From: Faecalibacterium sp. An121
GTDB lineage: Bacteria; Bacillota; Clostridia; Oscillospirales; Ruminococcaceae
Assembly: GCF_002160915.1 (NCBI RefSeq)
Contig: NZ_NFLM01000004.1
Coordinates: forward strand, 98,895 to 162,894
Length of the DNA: 64,000 nucleotides
Direction of reading: 5' to 3'
Shown here piece by piece: positions 53,393-61,383 of this stretch. The position numbers were made by a program, and so were the translations under genes. The first letter of the stretch is position 1. Every line of letters starts with the position of its first letter. The notes beneath the pieces are model-generated. The model searched no databases and was not told the DNA's origin. It saw nothing but the letters and a program-made list of their open reading frames with translations.

Positions 53393-55498
53393 TCAGTCCT
53401 TTTTGACCGCCACCAGCACCCGGACTTTGCTGCCTGCGGTGCAGCCCATGTTGTCGTACCAGCCGATCAGGTGATAGCCCTCGGGATCCACCTGGGAGAG
53501 GCTGGTGGGGTAATACTGGCCCCTGTACCAGAGATAGACCTGCATATCATCGGCGGTATCGTAGCGGGTGCTGCCGCTCATCACCGAGGCAGGGCCCAGC
53601 CGGTCGATCATCACAGGCATCAGCTGCACCATGTTTTTCACCGTGCCGTTGGTGCTGCGGCTGACCGCCACACCGCCCGCCACCACCGGGTATTTGACGG
53701 CGGTGTTGAGGGTGGCCGCCTCCCCGTTGACGTAGCAGACATAGCTGGCGCCGCTGCCCAAGAAGCCGAAGATATCGCTGATGGTGCCCGTGGTGTTGCG
53801 GGACAGCAGCTGCAGCGCATAGCTGGCCATGCTGCCGGTGCTGGAGGACAGGCTCTGCCACAGGGTGCCGGCGATGCTGCCGTCGATGATGCCATAGAGG
53901 ATATCGCTGGTGCTGGGCAGGTTGATACCCACCACCTGGTTGCCGGTCTGGGGGGTCAGGCTGCCTGTATCGGGCAGCGTGGTGCTCTGGCCGTCCTTGA
54001 GGGCGTCGTCGATGGCGCTGCCTGCCACATTGGCCAGGTTGCGCACATCGTCCAGCACGCCGTAGGTCCACAGGTCGCCGGTGACATCGTCCAGGATCAG
54101 CCGGTCGATCTGGCCGGCGGCGTTGGTGGTGTAATAGCGCACATCACCGCTGCGCAGGTTCACACCCGCTAGTCGGCTGGGGCTTACCGCCCCAGCAACA
54201 CCCTCCGAAGTCGTATCCAGGATCTCTACATCCTCTGCCAGAGGGGTATCCCCCAGGGTGGTCCCCTCTGCATTGAAGGTGCCGCTGAGGGAGCGGGCGT
54301 CGATGCTCTCCACCTGTTCGCCGTTTTCATCCACGGTGATCTCCACCAGCCACCCGGCGGGGAAGTTCAGACTCTTGTCCACATGGACGGTGCGGGCCAC
54401 GCCGTCGGTGCAGGCCACCGTGACTCTCTGCATCACATCGGCGCCGTCCTCCTCGATCAGGCTCCGGGCCGAGTTCTGCACCACGCCGTAAAAGACCTGC
54501 TCGGCCTGCTGGCCGGTCAGCACCTGCACCACTTGGTTGTCCATCCCCAGCAGCAGGGTGACCACCTGACCCACGCCCCCGCCGTTGAGGGAGGAGATCT
54601 GGGCGGCGGCCGCCGCAGTGCCCAGGGTGTATTCGGTGCCTGCCACCGTGACGGTGGCGGGAGCGCTAGCCGAGGGGGTCACCGCCGTGATCCGGCCCGC
54701 GGCCTTGCGGGAGTAGACCCACAGGGTCCTGGCGTTCTGGCTGTAATAATAGACGTCGTAGGGCTGGAGGCCCGCCGTGGCCACCGCCGTGTCGTTGCGG
54801 TAGATGGTGGCGGGCTCAAAGGGCAGCCGGGTATTCTCCCCTGCCACGAAGGGGCCTTCCAGGCTGCCCATCACGATGGAGGAGAGGGCCACCTCGCCCC
54901 CTTCTGCCGTGAAGCCCAGGGAGGTGCCGTAGTTCTGGCCTTCCCCGTTCAGGGCAGTGAGGGCATTGTAGAGCAGCACCGCGCCGTCCTCCAGGTTCAT
55001 CCCCTGGCCGGGGGCGCAGGTCAGGCCGTCCCGCAGCCCCAGCTCGCTGGCTTTGTTCAGCTGGGCGGTGGGGAAGGTGCCGCTGAGGGTGGTGACGTCA
55101 TAGCCCAGCAGCTTGAGGACCGCCGAGCAGGCTTCTTCCAGAGTGACGGGGCTGCCCGGCCGGAAGGAGCCATCGGTATAGCCGCTCATCCAGCCCTGGG
55201 CGGCCGCGATGCGGATATAGGGGGCCAGGGGGTCGCTGCCGCTCACATCGGTAAAGATGCTGCCTGCGGCGCCCTGGGCGCCGGCGCTCTCACGGTAGGG
55301 GGAGAAAGCCACCAGCAGCCGGGCCAGCTGGCCACGGGTCAGCTGGGCGTTGAGGCCGGCGGTCTGGTCCGCGGTCAGGCCCCCCAGGATCACTGCGGTC
55401 TGGACGGCGGTGTTGGCGCTACTGGCCGAAGCGGGCAGCACCAGCATGGTGCACGCGATGCAGGCCGCCAGCAGCAGCGCAAGGAAGCGTTTTCTCAT
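53393..55498 (-). CDS. S-layer homology (SLH) domain protein
   Basis: Secreted protein of 701 residues with signal peptide (about 1-25, ending ASA). SLH modules cover about 30-200: LTRGQLARLLVAFSPY, FTDVSGSDPLAPYIRIAAAQ and GYTDGSFRPGSPVTLEEACS, a set that anchors proteins to pyruvylated wall polymer. The remaining 500 residues are Ser/Thr/Val/Gly-rich, beta-like, without a domain I recognise. AAGGAGG lies ten bases upstream. It follows the MacB-like permease by 15 bases and is the last gene of that operon, so exporter and wall protein are probably linked. Confidence 0.85.
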   Translation of the reverse strand: MRKRFLALLLAACIACTMLVLPASASSANTAVQTAVILGGLTADQTAGLNAQLTRGQLARLLVAFSPYRESAGAQGAAGSIFTDVSGSDPLAPYIRIAAAQGWMSGYTDGSFRPGSPVTLEEACSAVLKLLGYDVTTLSGTFPTAQLNKASELGLRDGLTCAPGQGMNLEDGAVLLYNALTALNGEGQNYGTSLGFTAEGGEVALSSIVMGSLEGPFVAGENTRLPFEPATIYRNDTAVATAGLQPYDVYYYSQNARTLWVYSRKAAGRITAVTPSASAPATVTVAGTEYTLGTAAAAAQISSLNGGGVGQVVTLLLGMDNQVVQVLTGQQAEQVFYGVVQNSARSLIEEDGADVMQRVTVACTDGVARTVHVDKSLNFPAGWLVEITVDENGEQVESIDARSLSGTFNAEGTTLGDTPLAEDVEILDTTSEGVAGAVSPSRLAGVNLRSGDVRYYTTNAAGQIDRLILDDVTGDLWTYGVLDDVRNLANVAGSAIDDALKDGQSTTLPDTGSLTPQTGNQVVGINLPSTSDILYGIIDGSIAGTLWQSLSSSTGSMASYALQLLSRNTTGTISDIFGFLGSGASYVCYVNGEAATLNTAVKYPVVAGGVAVSRSTNGTVKNMVQLMPVMIDRLGPASVMSGSTRYDTADDMQVYLWYRGQYYPTSLSQVDPEGYHLIGWYDNMGCTAGSKVRVLVAVKKD

Positions 55499-55513
55499 CT
55501 TTTGTATTCCTCC

Positions 55514-56722
55514 TTAATCATAGCGCAAAGCCTCGATGGGGTTGAGCCGTGCTGCGCGCTTGGCGGGCAGGTAGCCAAACAGGACGCCGATGCCCACCGA
55601 CACGCCGAAGGCGATCATCACCGACGACGGCGAAGGGCTGATGGTCATGCTGGGGTCGCCCATGACGACGGCCACCAGCGGGGAGGCTGCGGCCGACACC
55701 AGGTAACCCAGCAGGATGCCGATGACGCCGCCCAGGGCCGATGTGGTAGCCGCCTCCACGACAAACAGGGCCAGGATCGAGCGCTCCTTGGCGCCCAGAG
55801 CCTTGCGGATGCCGATCTCCCGGGTGCGCTCGGCCACCGACACCATCATGATGTTCATGATGCCGATGCCGCCCACCAGCAGGGAGATGGCCGCGATGAC
55901 GGTGAGCACCGACACCACCATGCCGATCATCGAGCTGAGGGTGTTGAGCATCTCGGAAAGGCTGGTGACAAAGTAGCTGTTGTCCGAGTGGAGCAGCTCC
56001 TGCAGGTTTGCCTCCAGCACGGCCTTGCCCTCGGCCACCTGATCTTCCCGCACGGTGGTGACACCGTACGTGTCCGCGACGGCGTTGCGGGCCACCCGCT
56101 GGGCGGTGGTGTAAGGGATGTAGACGTAGTCGTCGCTGCTGCCCTCCTGCAGCGAGGGGTCATCCACCTCTGCGGCAGCCACCCCGATGATGGTGAACTG
56201 GTTGGGACCGATCTTGATGGTCTGGCCGATGGCGTTGCCGCCGTAGGCCACCCGGGCGATGTAGTCGCCCACCATGCAGACCCGCTTGTATCCCGAGCAG
56301 TCCACATAATTGAGCAGCCGGCCCTGGGCGATCTTGGTGCCGGTCATCCCGAAATAAGCTTCGCTGACCCCGATGACACTGGTCTGGTTGTAGCTCTTGG
56401 TCCCCACCTTGACGGCCGAGCTGGTGCGGTCCATGCTGACCATGGGGGAAATGCCCGAGAACAGGTCGGGCCTGGACTCGATGATGTTGTACATCTCCTG
56501 GATGTCCACATTCCGGGCCCGCGGGCCGTACACATTGACCTGCAGCAGGTTCATCCCCATGGAGGAGACGCTGGCCCGCATGCTCTCCGTCAGGCCGTTG
56601 CCCAGACCTACAATGATCATCACCGCCATGATGCCGATGATGATGCCCAGCATGGTCAGGAAGGTGCGGAATTTATTGCTCCAGATGTTCTTGATCGCCT
56701 GGCGGAAGGTGACATAGATCAT
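55514..56722 (-). CDS. MacB-like ABC transporter permease (FtsX fold)
   Basis: Permease of 402 residues with an N-terminal helix (about 20-42), a large extracytoplasmic domain (about 45-270) and three C-terminal helices with NIMMVSVAERTREIGIRKALGA, the coupling-helix region, and the ending ARLNPIEALRYD. This is the MacB/FtsX layout used to move antibiotics, peptides or lipoproteins without a transmembrane channel. ATG overlaps the ATPase stop (ATGA). Substrate unknown. Confidence 0.92.
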   Translation of the reverse strand: MIYVTFRQAIKNIWSNKFRTFLTMLGIIIGIMAVMIIVGLGNGLTESMRASVSSMGMNLLQVNVYGPRARNVDIQEMYNIIESRPDLFSGISPMVSMDRTSSAVKVGTKSYNQTSVIGVSEAYFGMTGTKIAQGRLLNYVDCSGYKRVCMVGDYIARVAYGGNAIGQTIKIGPNQFTIIGVAAAEVDDPSLQEGSSDDYVYIPYTTAQRVARNAVADTYGVTTVREDQVAEGKAVLEANLQELLHSDNSYFVTSLSEMLNTLSSMIGMVVSVLTVIAAISLLVGGIGIMNIMMVSVAERTREIGIRKALGAKERSILALFVVEAATTSALGGVIGILLGYLVSAAASPLVAVVMGDPSMTISPSPSSVMIAFGVSVGIGVLFGYLPAKRAARLNPIEALRYD

Positions 56723-57486
56723 ACGCTGCCCTCCTGTTGTTGTTCTTCTTGGCCCTCTGCCTCCTCGGAGGCGTAGTTGGGATGGACCACCGCCTCGGGA
56801 GAGTGGGCGTCCCCGTCATAGACCACCCGCCCGTCCTCCAGCCGGATGATCCGGGGAGCCTGCATGGCGATGGAGTTGTCGTGGGTGATCAGCACCACCG
56901 TATTGCCCTGGCGGTGCAGCTTTTGCAGGATGCCCAGCACCTCCCGGCCGGTGTGGCTGTCCAGAGCGCCGGTGGGCTCGTCGGCCAGGATCACCGCCGG
57001 GCGGCCCACCAGAGCCCGCGCAATGGAAGCGCGCTGCTGCTGGCCGCCCGAAAGCTGGCTGGGACGGTTGTTCAGCTTGTTGCCAAGGCCTACCTGTTCG
57101 AGGGCTTCGGCGGCCCGCTGGCGCTGTTCGCTGCGGGACAGCCCCGCATAGACGAGGGGCAGCTCCACATTCTCCAGCAGCGTCAGCTTGGGCAGCAGGT
57201 TGTACTGCTGAAAGATAAAGCCCAGCATCTCGTTGCGGATCTCGGCCAGCTCGTTTTTGTCCATACTGCCCACATCCCGGCCATTCAGCCGGTAGACGCC
57301 GGAGGTAGGCACGTCCAGGCAGCCGATGATGTTCATGCAGGTGGACTTGCCCGAACCGGACTGGCCCACGATGGCCACGAACTCCCCTTTCTGGATCTGC
57401 ATCGAGATGTGGTCCGCCGCCTTGACGGTGGTATCTCCCATCTGATAATATTTGCAGACGTCGTCAAATTCAATGAGTGCGCTCAT
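56719..57486 (-). CDS. ABC transporter ATP-binding protein, LolD/MacB type
   Basis: ATPase of 255 residues with Walker A GQSGSGKSTCMN, Q-loop FIFQQYNLLP, signature LSGGQQQRASIARAL and Walker B ILADEPTGALD. A Glu/Gln-rich tail ends the protein. GGGAGG lies six bases upstream of the ATG, two bases after the adaptor gene. The open frame continues upstream to 58026 inside the adaptor gene and is not coding there. Confidence 0.94.
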   Translation of the reverse strand: MSALIEFDDVCKYYQMGDTTVKAADHISMQIQKGEFVAIVGQSGSGKSTCMNIIGCLDVPTSGVYRLNGRDVGSMDKNELAEIRNEMLGFIFQQYNLLPKLTLLENVELPLVYAGLSRSEQRQRAAEALEQVGLGNKLNNRPSQLSGGQQQRASIARALVGRPAVILADEPTGALDSHTGREVLGILQKLHRQGNTVVLITHDNSIAMQAPRIIRLEDGRVVYDGDAHSPEAVVHPNYASEEAEGQEEQQQEGSV

Positions 57487-57488
57487 CC

Positions 57489-59135
57489 TCAGCCTCCCGA
57501 AACGGTGACCTGCATTCCCATGGCCCCATAACTGCTCGAGCTGACGCTCGAAGCGTCGTAGGCCACGGTGTCGCCCTCCTCCAGACCCTCCAGCACCTGG
57601 ATGTAATCGTCGTCGCTGATGCCGGTCCGGACCCGGACATAGACATAGCCCTCGGGGGCGGTCATATCCGTCACGGCGTTGGCTGCGCTGGGGGAGTCTG
57701 CGGTCACCAGCACATAGCTGCCGCGGATCACGGCGGCATTGGGGATGGAGAGGGCGTCCTGGACGCTGTCCACCACGATCTCGGCGGTGGCGTTCATCCC
57801 GGGCAGCAGCTGGCCGTAGTCGTCGATCCGGATGGTGACCGGGTAGGTGGTGGTGCCGCTGGTGGTGGTGCCCGCCGAGGACACGTTGGTCACCACCCCG
57901 TTGAAGGTCTGGTCGGGGATGGCGTCGGCCCTGATCTGCACATTCTGGCCCACCTGCATCGACAGGATCTGCAGCTCGTCCACGTTCAGGGTCATCTCCA
58001 GATAGCTCAGGTCGTGGATGATGCACATGGCGGTGGCAGCCGTGGTGCTGTCGCCTCCCACCGTCTCCCCTGCCTGGACGTTTTTCTGGATGATGGTGCC
58101 GCTGATGGGGGCGGTGATGGTGTAGTTGTCCATGGTATTCTTGGCGTCATCCACCGACAGCTCGGCACTGAGCAGGTTGTCGCTGGCTGTCTCCACCTGA
58201 CGGGTCAGGCTGTCGCTGGCCAGCTGGATGACATTGGCCCCGGCCCCCACGGCGCTGCCCGGCTGCACGCAGAGAGCGGCCACCGTGCCGGCGGAGGCGG
58301 CGGCAAGGGTCTGGGACTTCTGGTAGGCCAGCCGGGCCGAGCCCAGGGCACTGACCCCGTTCACCGAAGCGGTGGCCGCCTGGGCCGCCGTCAGGCTGCC
58401 GTTGTTGGGCACCGCGATGGTCACCGAACGCACCAGCAGGCTGCCGCTGCTCAGGGTATCGGCCCCCGAGACGGAGCGGATGGTACCGGCGATCCTTTCA
58501 TAGGTGCCGTCCAGGGTCACTTCGGCGGTCTGACCCACCGCGAAGCCGGCTGCATCCGCCGCAGGGAAATCCAGCGTCAGCAGCATCACGCTCTCATCCC
58601 GGATGGTGGCGACTTCCTGTCCGGCCGTGACCACATCGCCCGGGGCCACACCGATGGACACCACCGTGCCCCCGATGTCGGTGCGGACATACTGGGCGTT
58701 CACCGCATCCTCATAGCTGCGCTGGGCCTGGTTGAGGGACAGCTGGGCCCGTGCCACGCTGTTGGCGGCGTCCGAGCTGTCGATGGTGTACAGCACGTCC
58801 CCGGCCTGGACCATATCCCCTTCCTGGAAATCGGCGGTGAGGACGGTGCCCCGCACCAGCGGCTTGACCTCATAGGTGTTGGCCGCCGTAATGGTCCCCG
58901 AATCGCTGAACACGTTGGTGATGCTGCGCCGCTGGGGGGTATCCTGCAAATAGGAAACACTGGTGGATGCAGGGGAAGCCTGCCTGGGCATCAGGAAGGC
59001 ACCCGCCACCACCAGGACCACCGCGCCTGCGGCGATCCGCTTCCAGTTCCGTTTGAGAAAGGGCTTGAACCCCTTGCCAGGGCTGCGGGCGGCCTGCTGG
59101 GCCTCCGCCTCTCCCTGTTGTTTTTTCTTGAACAC
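57489..59135 (-). CDS. MacA/HlyD-type membrane fusion protein of the exporter
   Basis: Adaptor of 548 residues: cytoplasmic basic N-terminus, membrane helix (about 35-52), lipoyl/barrel-sandwich half (VKPLVRGTVLTADFQEGDMVQAGDVL), coiled-coil hairpin, second lipoyl-like segment (YTITAPISGTIIQKNVQAGE) and beta-barrel domain. Start is GTG at 59135 with AAAGGAGG about ten bases upstream. First gene of the four-gene exporter/SLH operon, downstream of a repeated operator. Confidence 0.92.
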   Translation of the reverse strand: MFKKKQQGEAEAQQAARSPGKGFKPFLKRNWKRIAAGAVVLVVAGAFLMPRQASPASTSVSYLQDTPQRRSITNVFSDSGTITAANTYEVKPLVRGTVLTADFQEGDMVQAGDVLYTIDSSDAANSVARAQLSLNQAQRSYEDAVNAQYVRTDIGGTVVSIGVAPGDVVTAGQEVATIRDESVMLLTLDFPAADAAGFAVGQTAEVTLDGTYERIAGTIRSVSGADTLSSGSLLVRSVTIAVPNNGSLTAAQAATASVNGVSALGSARLAYQKSQTLAAASAGTVAALCVQPGSAVGAGANVIQLASDSLTRQVETASDNLLSAELSVDDAKNTMDNYTITAPISGTIIQKNVQAGETVGGDSTTAATAMCIIHDLSYLEMTLNVDELQILSMQVGQNVQIRADAIPDQTFNGVVTNVSSAGTTTSGTTTYPVTIRIDDYGQLLPGMNATAEIVVDSVQDALSIPNAAVIRGSYVLVTADSPSAANAVTDMTAPEGYVYVRVRTGISDDDYIQVLEGLEEGDTVAYDASSVSSSSYGAMGMQVTVSGG

Positions 59136-59160
59136 GGTTTCTTTTCCTCCTTTTGTTTTA

Positions 59161-59171
59161 GGGCGTATCCG
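59161..59171 (+). repeat. GGGYGYATCCG motif, copy 5
   Basis: GGGCGTATCCG on the plus strand in the leader of the exporter operon, followed by a large inverted repeat built on CCAAAAGCGC. Confidence 0.45.
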
Positions 59172-59295
59172 TGAGGTCAAACACGCTGCGATATTCGCCC
59201 AAAAGCGCCAGACACAGGGCGCGTGCGCGCGGCCGTTTTAGCGCTTTTGGCAGACCGTCCGGCACATTCGACGTCTCAGGACATACCCTGGCACC

Positions 59296-59301
59296 AGCAT
59301 A
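59296..59301 (-). promoter_or_regulatory. -10 element of the exporter/SLH operon
   Basis: Minus strand TGC followed by TATGCT. The -35 position is not a consensus but is covered by the repeat array, as expected for an activated promoter. Confidence 0.55.
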
Positions 59302-59310
59302 GCACATGTT

Positions 59311-59350
59311 TCTTGAGCCAATCTTGACCCAACCTTGAGTTTACCTTGAG
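59311..59350 (-). promoter_or_regulatory. Four direct repeats at 11-bp spacing, response-regulator-like operator
   Basis: On the minus strand the seven-base half-site (C/G)TCAAG(G/A) occurs at 59344-59350, 59333-59339, 59322-59328 and 59311-59317, always four bases apart. This exact 11-bp period is the hallmark of OmpR/PhoB-family sites. The array ends nine bases before the -10. Confidence 0.75.
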
Positions 59351-59449
59351 ATGCTCCCATCTCCTATGCCGGGCTTCCTGCCTGTTTGCCATGGGACTGC
59401 ATCCGGCGCTTTGGGGCTGGCACGGCCCTCCGGCGTCCGGATCTATATC

Positions 59450-59486
59450 TTAAGCACTTCCAAAGAAGTATTAAGACAGCGTTAAG
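59450..59486 (+). promoter_or_regulatory. TTAAG repeats, CiaR-box-like
   Basis: TTAAG at 59471 and 59482 (11 bp apart, ATTAAG-N5-GTTAAG) with a further TTAAG at 59450. The pair differs by one base from the NTTAAG-N5-WTTAAG site known for CiaR in streptococci. Confidence 0.4.
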
Positions 59487-59571
59487 AGTATACAACCAAA
59501 AAAAGGTAAAAATGTGAGCAAGCCGTAAAGATTGCGCCCCGTTCGTAAACTTTTTGTGAACACTGGACCTC

Positions 59572-59617
59572 AAAAAGCGGGCCTGCCCGCCGGCACTCGT
59601 GCCAGCGTGACAGGCCC
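59572..59617 (-). terminator. Terminator after the YesL-like gene
   Basis: Minus-strand long GC-rich stem with GGGCCTG/CAGGCCC outer arms and GGCAC/GTGCC inner arms, then GCTTTTTG. Confidence 0.75.
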
Positions 59618-59644
59618 TTTGCGCATGTGTTTGGCGGGGGCAGT

Positions 59645-60436
59645 TCAGCTGCCGCTGCGCCTGGCCTCCTGGGCCGCATGGACCTGGTTTTCCAGGTCCA
59701 GGATCTTTTCCATGGGCTGGTAGATCATCAAAAAGGCCGCGGCCAGCGGCAGCCAGACATTCCCCAGCACCGCCACCACATAGGACGCCGGCGCAAACAG
59801 GGAGATCAGGGCCAGATACCCCAGCAGGATGGCCGCCGCACCCAGGCTGCGGGGCAGGCTGGCCAAAAACAGCAGGACGCTGTTTTTCAGGGTACGGCCC
59901 AGGGACTGGTCAAACAGTACCAGCTGCGCGCACAGATACGGGAACAGGCCCGCCACCAGAAGCAGCCCCACAAAGACGGCCCACAGGCCGCCCTGGCCCA
60001 TCTGTCCTGCCAAAAAAGCCTGGGCCGCCCACAGGTCCAGAGCCACCAGCAGGCCCAGCAGAGCGCCCGGCAGCAAACAGGCGCGCAGGCTGCCCTTCCA
60101 GGCTTTGCGCCAGGTGCTCCACCAATAGAAAGGCTCGTCCCGCAGGCCGCGCAAAAGCAGGTCGGACAAAGCGCACAGTTCCGGCGCGGCGATCAGGCCG
60201 CCCAAGGCCCCCGCCAGCACCACGGGCACCAGGGCCCCTACGGCCTGCATCAGCCCTACGAGCACCATCCAGGGTGCAAGGCCCAGCAGGGCCAGCAGCC
60301 CCGCCCAGAAAAAGCCGGACAGATCCCGTGTGCACACCTCCCACAGCCGGAGCAGGCCCTTTTTGCGGGGCTCATCCGCCTCCACGCCGGGGCCCGGCTG
60401 GTGGGTGTGCTCCCACAATTTGTTGAAAAAACCCAT
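59645..60436 (-). CDS. YesL-like (DUF624) membrane protein
   Basis: Integral membrane protein of 263 residues with about six hydrophobic segments. The start GFFNKLWEHTH and the layout, with the first helix at about 45-65 and a GALGGLIAAPELCALSDLLLRGL segment, fit the DUF624/YesL family, often found beside sugar transport genes. No such genes are adjacent here. ATG at 60436 has AAAGGAG seven bases upstream. Function unknown. Confidence 0.7.
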   Translation of the reverse strand: MGFFNKLWEHTHQPGPGVEADEPRKKGLLRLWEVCTRDLSGFFWAGLLALLGLAPWMVLVGLMQAVGALVPVVLAGALGGLIAAPELCALSDLLLRGLRDEPFYWWSTWRKAWKGSLRACLLPGALLGLLVALDLWAAQAFLAGQMGQGGLWAVFVGLLLVAGLFPYLCAQLVLFDQSLGRTLKNSVLLFLASLPRSLGAAAILLGYLALISLFAPASYVVAVLGNVWLPLAAAFLMIYQPMEKILDLENQVHAAQEARRSGS

Positions 60437-60591
60437 TTTGTTTCTCCTTTCTGTCTGCCCGCTCCATCCAGCGATCATCCAGACCGCAATGCCGCAGGGC
60501 GGGCAGTTTTTCCGCCGCATCCCAGTATAGCACAATCCGCCCTTTCTGAGAAGCCGGGGGCTTTCCAGATGGATTTTCTTTCCGAATCGTC

Positions 60592-60620
60592 TGGACGTAC
60601 AGCCGGTTCCGTGTTATACT
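60592..60620 (+). promoter_or_regulatory. Promoter of the small lipoprotein gene
   Basis: TGGACG (60592-60597), 17-base spacer ending TGT, TATACT (60615-60620). Confidence 0.55.
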
Positions 60621-60668
60621 TATATTGTCACAAAACTATCACAAAACCACGAAAGGAGGCAGAATGCA

Positions 60669-61013
60669 ATGCTGCGCAAGATCTTGTCCACTCTCCTGTG
60701 CCTGGGGCTGGCTGTCAGCCTGCTGACCGGCTGCGCCCGCACCATCGACGAAATCATCGAAGAAGAACCCTCTGTGCGGGGCACAGTGGCCGGCGTCAAC
60801 GCAAAGTATTTCCTCCTGGATGTGGACCGGGAAGATCCCGCTTACGAGACCGCCAGCCGGATCAGCGTCTCGCGGGATGTGGAAAACGCCGACAGCTACA
60901 CCAGCCTGAAGGCCGGGGACCATGTGGCGGTCTATTTTGACGGGGTCATCGCCGAGAGCTACCCCGCCCAGATCTCCACCGTTTACGCCGTCCTTTACAT
61001 AGGCGAAACCTGA
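60669..61013 (+). CDS. Small lipoprotein, OB/YobA-like
   Basis: Lipoprotein of 114 residues with signal peptide and lipobox LLTGC (Cys22). The mature part, with SVRGTVAGVNAKYFLLDV and AGDHVAVYFDGVIAESYPAQI, looks like a small beta-barrel as in DUF3221/YobA proteins. Such proteins are common in Clostridia and have no defined role. AAGGAGG lies nine bases upstream. Confidence 0.72.
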   Translation: MLRKILSTLLCLGLAVSLLTGCARTIDEIIEEEPSVRGTVAGVNAKYFLLDVDREDPAYETASRISVSRDVENADSYTSLKAGDHVAVYFDGVIAESYPAQISTVYAVLYIGET

Positions 61014-61026
61014 GCGTCACCATAAC

Positions 61027-61067
61027 AAAAGGGCAGAAGAACGCTGGTTCTCCTGCCCTTTCTTTTT
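61027..61067 (+). terminator. Terminator after the small lipoprotein gene
   Basis: AAAGGGCAG/CTGCCCTTT with inner AGAAC/GTTCT and a tetraloop, followed by CTTTTTG. It also lies at the end of the convergent small membrane protein gene. Confidence 0.82.
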
Positions 61068-61068
61068 G

Positions 61069-61248
61069 TCACCACTTGCCCGTTCGGATCCGTTCGCCTA
61101 CCAGTACTGCCAGAAAAACCGCTGCCACCAGCAGCACCGAGATCCAGACGGGGCACAGCACCCACACCCAGGACCAGGCGATCCGTCCCAGGCATTTCAG
61201 GATCACAAAGACAAGGGTCAGCATTGTGATGAATGTGATGAACCCCAT
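61069..61248 (-). CDS. Small membrane protein, TMEM185-like (PF10269)
   Basis: Protein of 59 residues with two membrane helices (about 2-20 and 25-51) around GRIAWSWVWVLCPVWI, the tryptophan-rich signature of the transmembrane Fragile-X-F family; bacterial members are tiny and often seen in phages. AAAGGAG lies six bases upstream of the ATG at 61248, which favours it over the longer frame from 61293. Function unknown. Confidence 0.7.
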   Translation of the reverse strand: MGFITFITMLTLVFVILKCLGRIAWSWVWVLCPVWISVLLVAAVFLAVLVGERIRTGKW

Positions 61249-61315
61249 AGCAAGCTCCTTTACTCCATCGATCCGTGCGGGCGCGGCGCTCACCCGCCCT
61301 GCCCCTTTTTGGCGT

Positions 61316-61326
61316 CGGATGCGCCC
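61316..61326 (-). repeat. GGGYGYATCCG motif, copy 6
   Basis: Minus-strand GGGCGCATCCG followed by ACGCC, giving a GGCG/CGCC stem, in the leader of the small membrane protein gene. Confidence 0.45.
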
Positions 61327-61383
61327 TGACTGCCCTCATTATAGCACAGGGCGGGGGCTTTTTCCAGGGGGTGGGCCGCCCCC

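Larger units (their letters stand above)
59136..59644. other. 509-base regulatory region between the exporter operon and the YesL-like gene
   Basis: No gene is supported. A 69-residue minus frame (59364-59573) starts inside the terminator and has no ribosome site. The region holds, from left to right: a GGGCGTATCCG motif, a CCAAAAGCGC/GCGCTTTTGG inverted repeat (about 59199-59251), the -10 and four-copy array of the exporter promoter, TTAAG repeats, and the terminator of the YesL-like gene. Confidence 0.6.

Noticed and set aside
59364..59573. 69-codon minus frame with a hydrophobic stretch
   Set aside because: It starts inside a terminator, lacks a ribosome site and runs through regulatory repeats.
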